From: CAZEKB01 sp964512225
GTDB taxonomy: Bacteria > Myxococcota_A > UBA796 > UBA9615
Reading direction: 5' to 3'
NCBI GenBank assembly: GCA_964512225.1
Contig: CAZEKB010000017.1
Location: forward strand, 14,148-78,147
DNA: 64,000 bases
The translations under genes were made by a program, and so were the position numbers. Positions 17,366 to 26,200 of the stretch are shown one piece after another. Each line of letters begins with the position of its first letter. The stretch's first letter is position 1. The notes under the pieces were generated by a model. It ran no database searches and was not told the origin of the DNA. It saw only the letters and a list, made by a program, of their open reading frames with translations.

Positions 17366-18120
17366 GCGCGGTCCGGGTCCACCGGCGCGGTCGTGACCCC
17401 GTCGACCTTCAGCGCGGTGCCCACGATCGCGCCGTGGGCGGTCTCCAGCAGATCCGCGACGGTCTCGACCGTCGCCCCCGACCCCACGTAGACCGGCACG
17501 GTGCCGGCGGCCACCGCGACCTCCGCGAGCAGGGCCCTCGAGACCGGCCGACCGGTGCCGGAGCCGGTGACGATGACGGCGTCGGCCAGCCCCCGGTGGA
17601 CCAGGTCGCCGACCTCCTCCACGGCGGGCCGCGGGGGGCCCAGCGAGGTCGAGTGCTTCACGGCGACGTCCGCCCACACCGCGACGTCCGCGCCCCAGGC
17701 GGACCGGAGGCGGAGGGTCTCCCACGCGCGCCCCTGGATCAGCCCCTGGTCCGTGACCCGCGCGCCGGTGTGTACGTTGACGCGGATGGCCGAGGCGCCC
17801 GCCGCCGTCGCCACGGCCAGGGCCGCCCGCGCGTCGTTCCGGAGGACGTTGACGCCGAGGGCGACGCGCGCGGGGAGGAGACGGCGGAGGTCGCTCGCGA
17901 CCCGCGTCATGGCCGCCACCGTCACGTCGGGGACCGCCCCGGGGTGGAAGGGGACGTCCCCGTAGTTCTCCACGAAGACGCCGTCGAAGCCCGCGGCCGC
18001 GAGCACCTCCGCGTCCACCAGCGCGCGGCGGAGCGTCTCTTCGAGGGGGCGGGCGTTCGGGGCTCCGGGCAGCGGCCCGAGGTGCACCATCCCGACCAGC
18101 CTGGGTGACGGACGCGGCAC
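17332..18120 (-). CDS. BtpA/SgcQ-family TIM-barrel protein
   Basis: 262 residues. The family signature is clear: GMVHLGPLPGAP near the N-terminus, DGVFVENYGDVPF, GVNVLRNDARAALAVA, and VIVTGSGTGRPVS followed by VYVGSGATVETV. BtpA was described as affecting photosystem I biogenesis in cyanobacteria, while SgcQ-like members are linked to sugar metabolism; the biochemical role of most members is unknown. The GTG at 18120 adds the short segment seen before GMVHL in relatives, while the ATG at 18090 would start exactly at MVHL. With the longer start it overlaps the 5' end of the divergent permease gene by 16 bases. Confidence 0.85.
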   Translation of the reverse strand: MPRPSPRLVGMVHLGPLPGAPNARPLEETLRRALVDAEVLAAAGFDGVFVENYGDVPFHPGAVPDVTVAAMTRVASDLRRLLPARVALGVNVLRNDARAALAVATAAGASAIRVNVHTGARVTDQGLIQGRAWETLRLRSAWGADVAVWADVAVKHSTSLGPPRPAVEEVGDLVHRGLADAVIVTGSGTGRPVSRALLAEVAVAAGTVPVYVGSGATVETVADLLETAHGAIVGTALKVDGVTTAPVDPDRAQAFAAVAKRT

Positions 18121-19571
18121 GCCTGCTGTATAGCAGCAGCGTGTTCCATGGATCCCTCGGCGCGGTGGTCGCGGCGGACGCCGTCGCGGCGGCCCCGGTC
18201 GACGTCGCGACGGCCCCCGTCGACGTCGCGATCGAGCTCCGGCGTCGGGTGGCTCGGGACGCCCTGCTGGACCCGTTCGGGTGGGTCGGGCTCGCGGTCG
18301 TCGCCCTGGTGTTGCACGGCATGGTCGCCGACGCCGCCGTCGATCCCGGACGGACGGCCGCCGTCGCCGTCGCCGTGCTGGGGGTGCTCGCCACCGTGTC
18401 CCACCGCACAGCCGACTTCCTGCTCTTCGGGATGCAGGAGAACGACTTCCTCCGCACCCAGCCGCTGGGGCCCCGCGGGCTGCTCCGGGTGCGCGCCGCC
18501 GAACTGGGCTGGTGGTCGATGCCGACGCGGCTGCTGGCCGCCGCCTGCGGGTTCGGGCTCGCCGGAGCGGTCGGCGCCGGGGCCTTGTTCGTCGCCGGCA
18601 CGGCCCTCGATCGGGCCGCGCTGAGGGCGGCGATCGCCCTGCGGGATCGGTTCGGAGCGGGCGCCCCGCGGATCGGCGGCGCGGGCGCGGCGGCGGCGGT
18701 CGTCGCCCTGCTCGCGGTCCCGACGGGACTCGCCCTGCCGCCCGGGGCGTCCGCGACGACGCTCGTCCTGGGCGTGGCCGCGGCGGTGGGGGGGCTCGGC
18801 CTCCTGGGCGGCCGGGGCGTCGACGCGACCTTCGACGCTCGGTACGCCCGCGCCGCCTCGGCGGCGTCCTCCGTGGGCCGCCTCGCCCTCCGTCGGGTGT
18901 GGCCGGTCCTCGATCGTCTCGTCCCCCTGCCCGCCCCGATCCGCGCCCGCTGGCTCCGCGACGTGGCCCTGCTGCTCCGGGGATGGGACGGCCGGGGCCT
19001 GTTCCTGCTCGCGCTGTCCCCCCTGGCGGGCGTGGTCCTCGCGGGCGAGCTCCAGGGGCACCTTCGCCCCGAAGCGCTGCTGTGGCGCGTCCTCCAGGCC
19101 GCCGCCCTGGGCGGGGCCGCGGTGGCGTACGCGGTGGGCCCCGGGGTCCACGTCCTGCGGAACCGGGCCATGGTGTGGGAGCGGACCGCCCCGCGACCCG
19201 GCCGGCGCGCGACGATCTCGGCGCACGCCTACGCGGCCACGTTCGCGCTCCTGCACGCCGGGACCATCCTCGCGACCGCCGCCCTGGCCGACGGTGGACG
19301 CCACGGCGGGGCGGTCCTCGGGGTCGCCCCCGCGGTGCTCGCGCTCGAGCTGGCGATGGCCCACTACACCGTCGCGTACGCCCTCACGCGCACCGCGGGG
19401 CGGCGCGTCGCGGGCGAGACGACCCTGGCGTTCGCGCTGCCGGTCGTGGCCGTGGCCGTGGCCGGGGTGTCCCTGGTCCACCCCTTCTTGGGTCTGGTCT
19501 ACTTCGCGGGCACCGCGGGCATGTACGCCCGCGGCGTCGACCGCTACGAGGCGGTGGAGGTGACCTGGTGA
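18105..19571 (+). CDS. ABC transporter membrane protein (permease), ABC-2-like
   Basis: Up to 488 residues, Ala/Val/Leu-rich, with about ten possible membrane spans, for example VGLAVVALVLHGMVADAA, the ATTLVLGVAAAVGGLG stretch and the LAFALPVVAVAVAGVSLV stretch near the end. The stop overlaps the start of the ATP-binding gene (GTGA, 19568-19571), which identifies it as the partner permease by context rather than by motif. The exact start is unclear: GTG codons at 18105, 18141 and 18165 are all in frame and none has a strong Shine-Dalgarno. The first choice overlaps the divergent BtpA-family gene. The substrate is unknown; such pairs usually export lipids, drugs or polymers. Confidence 0.75.
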   Translation: MTDAARLLYSSSVFHGSLGAVVAADAVAAAPVDVATAPVDVAIELRRRVARDALLDPFGWVGLAVVALVLHGMVADAAVDPGRTAAVAVAVLGVLATVSHRTADFLLFGMQENDFLRTQPLGPRGLLRVRAAELGWWSMPTRLLAAACGFGLAGAVGAGALFVAGTALDRAALRAAIALRDRFGAGAPRIGGAGAAAAVVALLAVPTGLALPPGASATTLVLGVAAAVGGLGLLGGRGVDATFDARYARAASAASSVGRLALRRVWPVLDRLVPLPAPIRARWLRDVALLLRGWDGRGLFLLALSPLAGVVLAGELQGHLRPEALLWRVLQAAALGGAAVAYAVGPGVHVLRNRAMVWERTAPRPGRRATISAHAYAATFALLHAGTILATAALADGGRHGGAVLGVAPAVLALELAMAHYTVAYALTRTAGRRVAGETTLAFALPVVAVAVAGVSLVHPFLGLVYFAGTAGMYARGVDRYEAVEVTW

Positions 19572-20350
19572 TCGTCGTCGAGGGCGTGGAGAAGTCGTAC
19601 GGCGACACGCGCGCGCTCGCGGGCGTCTCGTTCACCGTCCGCCCCGGCGAGGTGTTCGGGCTGCTGGGAGCGAACGGCGCGGGCAAGACGACGCTGAACC
19701 GCTGCATCGCGACGTTGATCCGGCCGGACGCGGGCCGCATCGAGGTGGCCGGCGCCGACACGGACACCGACCCCGACGGCGTCCGCGCCGCCCTGGGTTA
19801 CCTCGCCGAGTTCCCACAGCTCTACCCGTCGCTCTCGGCCGACGAGTTCCTCCGGTTCGCGGGCGGCCTCCGGGGGCTCGGGGGCCCCGATCTGGCCGCG
19901 CGGATCGACCGCTGGCTCGAGCTGTTCGAGCTGACGAACGCGCGAGGCCGCCCCCTCAAGGGCTTCAGCCAGGGGATGCTGCGCAAGACCGCCCTCGCCG
20001 CGGCCCTGCTCGCCGAGCCGAAGGTGGTGCTCCTCGACGAGCCCACGAACGGCCTGGATCCGCCGTCGGTGTACCTGTTTCGACGGGTGATCGAGGGCCT
20101 GCGGGAGCGCGGCGACACCGTCCTGCTCTCGTCCCACGTGCTGCCGTTCGTGGCCAAGGTGTGCGACCGCATCGGCATCCTCGCGGGCGGTCGGCTCGAG
20201 GCCGTCGGCACCCTGGACGAGCTCCGCGCGACCGCCGAGCTCCCGGACGCGGACCTGGAGCGCCTGTTCCTGCACTTCTCGGGCCTCGACGAAGAGCTGC
20301 TCGGCCGCCTCGCCGACGCCGGTCTGCCCGGGGACGAGCCCGCCGGCTAG
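19568..20350 (+). CDS. ABC transporter ATP-binding protein
   Basis: 260 residues, GTG start overlapping the permease stop. Walker A is GANGAGKTT (residues 34-42), the Q-loop region follows at LGYLAEFPQ, the signature is FSQGMLRKTA (an LSGGQ variant common in ABC-2 exporters), Walker B is VVLLDEPTNGLD (about 153-164) and the H-loop is LSSHVLPF. All catalytic elements are present. The order permease then ATPase, with a 4-base overlap, suggests balanced translation of a two-component exporter. The ABC-2/CcmA-like subgroup is the best fit. The C-terminal 40 residues are a short helical extension. It ends 48 bases from the convergent acyltransferase gene. Confidence 0.93.
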   Translation: MIVVEGVEKSYGDTRALAGVSFTVRPGEVFGLLGANGAGKTTLNRCIATLIRPDAGRIEVAGADTDTDPDGVRAALGYLAEFPQLYPSLSADEFLRFAGGLRGLGGPDLAARIDRWLELFELTNARGRPLKGFSQGMLRKTALAAALLAEPKVVLLDEPTNGLDPPSVYLFRRVIEGLRERGDTVLLSSHVLPFVAKVCDRIGILAGGRLEAVGTLDELRATAELPDADLERLFLHFSGLDEELLGRLADAGLPGDEPAG

Positions 20351-20398
20351 GGGCGCCCCGGAAGATCCTTCAGCACCCCGCCGGTGCCGCCGGGGAGG

Positions 20399-21814
20399 CT
20401 AGAGGGCCAGGGCCGCGATCAGGGTCGCCCCCAGCGCCGCCACGGCCGGGAGCCGAGCGCGGGGGCCCACGGTCGCGAAGATCACGCCCCAGGCGACCGC
20501 GACGGCCGCGGCGAGCCCGCCCCGAGCGGCCCCCGTGGCGAGGACGCCCGCGGACAGCGCGAGCGGACCCGCGACGGCGAGGAGCGGCGCGACGATCGCC
20601 TGCGCGTGAGCCCGGAGATTCCGACGCCCGGCGGGCGACTTCTCGGCCCCCGCGACGATGCCGACGACGCCCGCCACGGACCCCGCGAGCATCCCCCAGG
20701 ACACGGCCCCGACCCCGGCCACGATCCGCTCGACCACGGTCCCGCTCGTCACCGCCCACATCAGCGAGTCGCCCAGGACCACGTCCAGCCCGGCCAGCGC
20801 GGTGGACGCCGCCACCGCCCCCCACAGCGCGTGCTCCGCGGCCCGCGCGCTCAGGGGGACGATCTCGGGCGCCGCGGCGACGACGTCCACGTCCGACGCC
20901 CAATACGGATAGAAGTTGAACCACTGGTGCGGCTGCTCCCGGATCTGGCGCTCCAGCAGGGCCGCGTACTCCGCGGTGATCGCGTCCGGGTCTCGGCTGC
21001 TCAGGTCCAGCGGGTCGGCCACCACGCGGTACCGGGCCACGCCCACCCGGAACACGGAGACGACGATCGCCCGCGCCTTGGCCGTGATCGCGATGCGGAC
21101 GGGCCCCCGAGGGAACGCCACCGGCTCGCCGAAGAAGGGCGCGTGGACCGCCTCGTGGGCCGTGCCCGGGAGCACCCGGTCCGCCTTGAAGCACAGGATC
21201 TCGCCCGCCCGCAGGGCCTTGAGCATCCTGAGGCCGCTCTTGACGGTGCCGTCCGCCACGATCGTCGACGAGCTGCCGCCGATCCCCGTCGCGGGATCGC
21301 CCACGCCGGAGAGCAGCGCGTCGGCCCCGGGATCCGCCACCGCGACCGGCCTCACGGCGCGGCCCAGCTCCTCGAGCGCCACGGAGCCGAACTCCAGCGC
21401 CCCGCAGTGTCCGCCCAGGAATACCAGGGGTCCGTCCTCGGCCACCGCCGCCTCGATCAGGGCGATCCCGGGGCCCTTCCGCTCCAGCACCGGCCGCAGG
21501 CGACCCGCCATCAGGGCGTGACGCTCGACCAGCACCGACGAGTACGCGAGGTAGGCGCGCACCGCGTGGGTGAGCGTGGACCGCACCCCCATGCGTCGGA
21601 GCGCCCGCTGCACCGCGATGCGCGGCCGGTTGTAGTGGATGAACCACATGAAGACGAGCGGCCAGACGAGGACCTCGGCGATCCGCAGCGGCAGCCGAGA
21701 GAGCAGGAAGTCGAGGACGCGAAGCCCGCCCGCCGTTCCGGAGTGGGTCGCCCTCCACGCGGCGTCGGACGCGCGCGGGTCGTTGATCGTGGGGGTGGGC
21801 GAGGTGGCTGTCAT
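20399..21814 (-). CDS. LpxL/HtrB-like lipid acyltransferase with extra C-terminal membrane region
   Basis: 471 residues. The N-terminal 300 or so belong to the lysophospholipid/lipid A acyltransferase group: an early hydrophobic anchor (VLVWPLVFMWFIHY), the catalytic HX4E motif in GGHCGALEFGS (His136, Glu141), a substrate segment with FFGEPVAFPRGP, and the typical QWFNFYPYW near residue 300. It should acylate lipid A or a related glycolipid at the inner membrane. Beyond residue 320 there is an added region of four or five hydrophobic segments not found in LpxL itself. ATG start at 21814. It is a single gene, convergent with the ABC pair and just upstream (opposite strand) of a tRNA gene. Confidence 0.82.
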   Translation of the reverse strand: MTATSPTPTINDPRASDAAWRATHSGTAGGLRVLDFLLSRLPLRIAEVLVWPLVFMWFIHYNRPRIAVQRALRRMGVRSTLTHAVRAYLAYSSVLVERHALMAGRLRPVLERKGPGIALIEAAVAEDGPLVFLGGHCGALEFGSVALEELGRAVRPVAVADPGADALLSGVGDPATGIGGSSSTIVADGTVKSGLRMLKALRAGEILCFKADRVLPGTAHEAVHAPFFGEPVAFPRGPVRIAITAKARAIVVSVFRVGVARYRVVADPLDLSSRDPDAITAEYAALLERQIREQPHQWFNFYPYWASDVDVVAAAPEIVPLSARAAEHALWGAVAASTALAGLDVVLGDSLMWAVTSGTVVERIVAGVGAVSWGMLAGSVAGVVGIVAGAEKSPAGRRNLRAHAQAIVAPLLAVAGPLALSAGVLATGAARGGLAAAVAVAWGVIFATVGPRARLPAVAALGATLIAALAL

Positions 21815-21896
21815 GTTCGGGACCGGGCGCTTGACGCCCCGGATCGGCTCCCCTAAAAACCCGGCTCGGCACGGCCGGAGGCCCCCGAAAAGGCGC

Positions 21897-21973
21897 GGCA
21901 GGGTAGCTCAGCTGGTTAGAGCGCGCGACTCATAATCGCGAGGTCGAGGGTTCGAGTCCCTCCCCTGCTACCA
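21897..21973 (+). tRNA. tRNA with CAU anticodon (elongator Met, or Ile2)
   Basis: A 77-base cloverleaf including an encoded CCA. The acceptor stem is GGCAGGG with CCCTGCT, the D arm is GCTC/GAGC, the anticodon stem CGCGA/TCGCG encloses CTCATAA (anticodon CAT), and the T arm GAGGG/CCCTC encloses TTCGAGT. The discriminator base is A. A CAU anticodon could belong to elongator tRNA-Met or to tRNA-Ile2, whose C34 becomes lysidine; the GCGACTCATAATCGC anticodon arm is seen in many Ile2 tRNAs, so I leave this open. It is not the initiator, since the acceptor pairs at position 1 (G·T) and the anticodon stem lacks the three G:C pairs of initiators. Confidence 0.93.
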
Positions 21974-22001
21974 CGTCTCCCGCAACCGAGCCCGCCCTGT
22001 T

Positions 22002-23207
22002 TCAGAGCATCTTCGCCAGCTCCTTCTCCACGACCGTCAGGTTGTCGCGGACGCGGCCTGCGTACGTGCTGTCCGGGAACTCCTCCAGCAGGCCGCGCAG
22101 CACGACCGCGACCTCCTCGAGGGCCTCCTTCTTCAGGGAGGCGTCGGGCTTCTTGCGGGCCGCGACGAAGAGCTTGGCGGCGCGCTCGCGCTCGGCCTTC
22201 ACCAGCGTATCGACGGCCGTCCGCGCCTCGTCCCGAGCCTGGGTCTGCAGGGCGCTGCCCTCGAGCCTGCGGTAGGCGACCACGGCGTCGCGGTAGCGCT
22301 CCGCCGCGACGTGCGTGCGGGCGGCGTCGAGGATGTCCTGGAGGCGCTGCTGTTCGACGGCCACCGCGGCGGACCCCGCCTCCTTGGAGCGGGTCCTGTA
22401 CCAGGCGCGCAGGCGTCGGACCTCGGCGGTGTCCCAGGTGCCCTCGGGCAACGACTCCACCCCGTCCAGCAGCTCTCCGACGACGTCCCAGGGACCGGGC
22501 CCCGCGAGCAGCGCGTCGGACCGATCGAGCCGCTCGATCGCCAGCTCCGAGGCCTCGTCGAGGATGCTCGCCTGCAGCTTCTCCGCCCGGGCCACCACGG
22601 CGTCGTCCTCGCCGTCGGCGATCAGGGCCTGCAGCGCGGTCGCGGCCCCGCCCGGATCACCCGCCTCGCGCAGCGCCTCGGCTTCGGCGAGCGCCGCCGC
22701 GTCCGGCCCCAGAGCCGCCGCCCGGGCGACCGACTCGCGGCCCGCGGCGAGGCCCACGATCTCCGCCCCCGCCTCGGCCGCCGCCCCGGCTTCGCGGAAG
22801 AGCCGCTCGGCGAGCCCCGGCTCGTCCGCCTCCAGCGCCCACTCGCCCAGGATCAGCGCCAGTCGCGGCGCGTCGATGCCCAGGTCGTTCAGGCGGTCGA
22901 GCTCCTCCAGCCCGAGCTGCACGGCCGCCGCCGCGTCGCCGTCCTCGCGGAGCCGGATCGCGTCCTCGAGGTTCGCGGGGGGCGGCTCGGTCTCCACGGG
23001 GGGCGCGTCGCCGGACCCCTCGGCCGCCCGCGCGAGGGCCCGCAGCCGCCGGTTCTCGGCCTCGAGCTCCCGGATGCGTCGGGTGTCCTCGGGGCGCGGC
23101 TCGTTCGCGGCGGTGGAGCCGCTGGTCTCGGTGGACGTGCGCTCGAACGGACAGCCTGCGAGGGCCAAGGCGACCACCAGCGTCGGGATCACCGCTGCAC
23201 GTGTCAT
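22002..23207 (-). CDS. Lipoprotein with coiled-coil and helical repeats, downstream of the PBP gene
   Basis: 401 residues. The ATG at 23207 overlaps the PBP stop (ATGA, 23204-23207). The signal peptide ends in a lipobox, LAGC (Cys near 19). A short coiled coil (RRIRELEAENRRLRALA, residues about 42-60) precedes a long Ala/Glu-rich alpha-helical region with TPR-like periodicity (WALEADEPGLAERLFREAG, then YRDAVVAYRRLEG). The layout resembles YbgF/CpoB-like or LpoA-like lipoproteins, which regulate bifunctional PBPs. Given its tight coupling to a PBP1-type gene, a role as a PBP activator or regulator is an attractive inference but not shown. Confidence 0.8.
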   Translation of the reverse strand: MTRAAVIPTLVVALALAGCPFERTSTETSGSTAANEPRPEDTRRIRELEAENRRLRALARAAEGSGDAPPVETEPPPANLEDAIRLREDGDAAAAVQLGLEELDRLNDLGIDAPRLALILGEWALEADEPGLAERLFREAGAAAEAGAEIVGLAAGRESVARAAALGPDAAALAEAEALREAGDPGGAATALQALIADGEDDAVVARAEKLQASILDEASELAIERLDRSDALLAGPGPWDVVGELLDGVESLPEGTWDTAEVRRLRAWYRTRSKEAGSAAVAVEQQRLQDILDAARTHVAAERYRDAVVAYRRLEGSALQTQARDEARTAVDTLVKAERERAAKLFVAARKKPDASLKKEALEEVAVVLRGLLEEFPDSTYAGRVRDNLTVVEKELAKML

Positions 23208-26200
23208 CGAACCGTCTCCACGGGGGCGAGGGGCGCGAACGCCCGGGGCTCTCGGCGACGGTACAGGATCGTGGTCCCGGCGGACCCGTCCGCCCGCTCG
23301 GCGTCGGCGGCCCCGTCCGAACCGGGGGGCGGGAGCTCGACGGGCAGGCCGGTGCGCAGATCGACGCGGGTGGGCCCGAGCGCCGGGGGCCAGGCCACGG
23401 GGGCCACGTCCGCCCCGGAGAAAGCCAGGTCGGCGAGGTCGAGGCGGTCCCCGAGCAGGCTCGCTCGAGCCGCGCCCCGGGCGGCCTCGATCCACACGGG
23501 GAGGCTCCCCGAGGCGCCCGCGATGCGGATCGACCCGCGGCGCATCTCCCGGTTGTCGTCGTAGCCGACGTAGGTGGCCACGACGAGTCCGTCCGAGGCG
23601 GCGAGCCGGTCCTTCCCCGCGGCGATGCCGGGCACGAACCCCACGAAGGCGGAGTTTCGGTACGAGTTCGTCGTCCCCGTCTTGCCGAAGAGCGGGACCG
23701 CGATGCCGAGGTCCGCCAGCTCCTTCGTGCGCTCGTCCGTCGAAGCCGTGGGCTTCACGCGCCCCCGCGCCCGCCCGCCCGTGCCGTGATTCACGACCGC
23801 GCCCAGCATCGCCGTCACCTCCGCCGACAGCGCCTCGTCGTGGACGGGCTGCGCGTCTCGGTCCAGGCGGAAGATCAGGATCCCGTCGGCCGTCCGCACC
23901 TCGGCGACCATCCCCACCGCGGGGAGCGCGCCCGGGTCGTCGAGGGGCTCGGACAGCGCGTCCTCGGCGGGGCCGGGGGCCTCGGGCACGGGCACCAGCG
24001 CGTCGGAGAAGAAGCGGTAGGTCTCCCCCCGGAGGATCAGCTGGTACATCAGCGCGGCCTCGAGGAGCGTGACGTCCGACGAGCCCAGGGGCAGCGACAG
24101 GACGGGGGTGATCTCGGACCGGACGCCCGCGGTGCGGGCCAGGCGCTCGACGTACCGCAGGCTCACGAGCACGCGGTAGTCGCGGCAGTAGGCCAGGAGG
24201 GCGGGGCTGTAGAGCTCGGGCTTGGCGCCGAGCCGCCGTCGAGCCGCCGTCACGGCGTCGCGGACCCGCTCGACCACCCGGGGCGTGAGCATCCCCTCGA
24301 GGACCACGCGATCGGGGTCCAGGATCTCGATCCACCGGAAGGCGGCGCCCGCGCCGGACGGGGCGGACGGGGCCTCCTCCGCGGTCCCGTCCTCCTCGGG
24401 GGTCGCCTCGGGCTCGGGGGCGGCCGCGGCCTCGGCCTCGGCCTGCTCCTCCGCGACGACGTCGAAGGGATCCGGCTCCTCGCCGCCCGCCTCGGGTTCG
24501 ACCTCGGGCTCCGCGATCGACAGGGGGGACTCGCCCGCCAGGACCCGGTCCAGCAGCTCGGGCGTGAGCGGCTCCCACCCGTCCGGCGCGACCTCGGCCC
24601 ACCCCAGCCGCGCGGCCCCCCGCGACGGCACGAGGTACAGCCCCGCCAGGGCCTCGGGCGACGGCAGGCCCCCGCCGCGCACGGTCTCGAGCAGGCCGCG
24701 ACGGGCGTCGGCGAAAGTCGCCGCCAGCCGCTCCTGGCGGAGGAAGCTCCGTCGGACCAGGGCGCGCCGGACCGCCAGCTCGGCGGCGGGCAGGCGGTCG
24801 GGGTTCTCCTCCAGTCGCTCCGCCTCGGCCGCGAAGCCGACGCCGTAGCGGAGGTCGGCGAGCATCTCGCCCTCGCGATCGAGGCCGTCGAACGCCAGGT
24901 CGACGATGAGGTCCTCCTTCACGCGGTCGAACAGCCCGTCGAGCAGCTTGGCCTCGGTGGGGAGGACGCCCTCGTCCTGGATCCGTCGTACGAACTCCCC
25001 GCGCGCCTCTTCGCGGCGGGGCAGCAGCCCGGTCGCCGCCGCCGCCCGCCGCAGCTGCTCCTCGTTGAGCCGGTCGGTGAGGCCGTACAGCAGCGCTACG
25101 GACGCCAGGTTCTCGGACTTGGCCGTCGCCCACGCCATCGACACCGACTCGGGCGCGCCGCGGTGGTCGGGGCGGGGGTAGTAGAAGGTCGTCTGGTACG
25201 GGAAGACCGCGCGGCGGTTGTCGAGCTCGTCGGTGGACGACCACCCGAGCTGGAGCGCCGACTGGAAGATGAACGGCTTCCAGGTGGACCCGAACTGCCG
25301 CTTCGCCACGGCCGCGCGGTTGAAGTCGGCGTTGCGGGCGCCCCCGACCATCGCCCGCACCTCGCCGCGCTCGAGGATCAGGACGGCGCCCTGCAGCTCG
25401 GTTCGGATCTCCCAGTCGAGGATCGGGGCCCCGTCGTCGTCCAGCTCCCGGATCGACACGGAGACGCCCCCGCCCACGTGGGGCTCCACCGACTCCAGGA
25501 AGGCCGTCACGTCCTTGCGCTTGACGGTCGTCCACGTGTTCTTCGCCTCCGCCTTCGCGAGGGCGAGGGCCATCCGCCGGTTCGCGGCGGCGTCCAGGGT
25601 GCCCGTCACGCCCCCGAGATCGACCGTGGCGGTGCGCTTCTTGGCGTCGACCCCCACCAGCACGCCCCGGTGGAAGCTCCGGTCGACGATCGCGTCGGGA
25701 TCGATCGGGCGCAGCTTGGGGGCCGTCCCCAAGAGCGCCGAGGCCTCGGGCCCCTCGAGCTGCACGCCGACGTCCGAGAGGTGGTGACGCAGGCCGTAGA
25801 TCGACGCCTCCTGCATCTGGCGGTCGAGGGTCGTGGTGATGCGGAGCCCCGCGGTGCCGGGGTCGTCGATGCCGTGCGCGGCCAGAACCTCCTTGATCGG
25901 GGAGCGCGCCAGCTCCCGCTCGACCTCGTCGAGGACCACGGAGCGCTGGTAGCGGAACGTGCCCCGGGAGAAGGGCAGGTCGCGGCTCGTGGCCGCGTCG
26001 TACTGGAGCTGGTCGATGCGACCGTCGTCGAGCATGCGGCCCAGCACGTAGTGGGCACGGTCCCGAGACCGCTCGCGGTTGCGCTTCTCGCGGGCGTCGT
26101 CGGCGACCCAGGGGTTGTAGCGCTCGGGCGACTTCACGACCCCGGCCAGGAACGCGCACTCGAGCAGGTCGAGCTCGCCCACGTCCTTGTCGAAGAAGAA

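Noticed and set aside
21639..21935. Small plus-strand gene ending GRVAQLVRARDS
   Set aside because: The C-terminal residues are the translation of the tRNA gene at 21897, and the rest is antisense to the acyltransferase.
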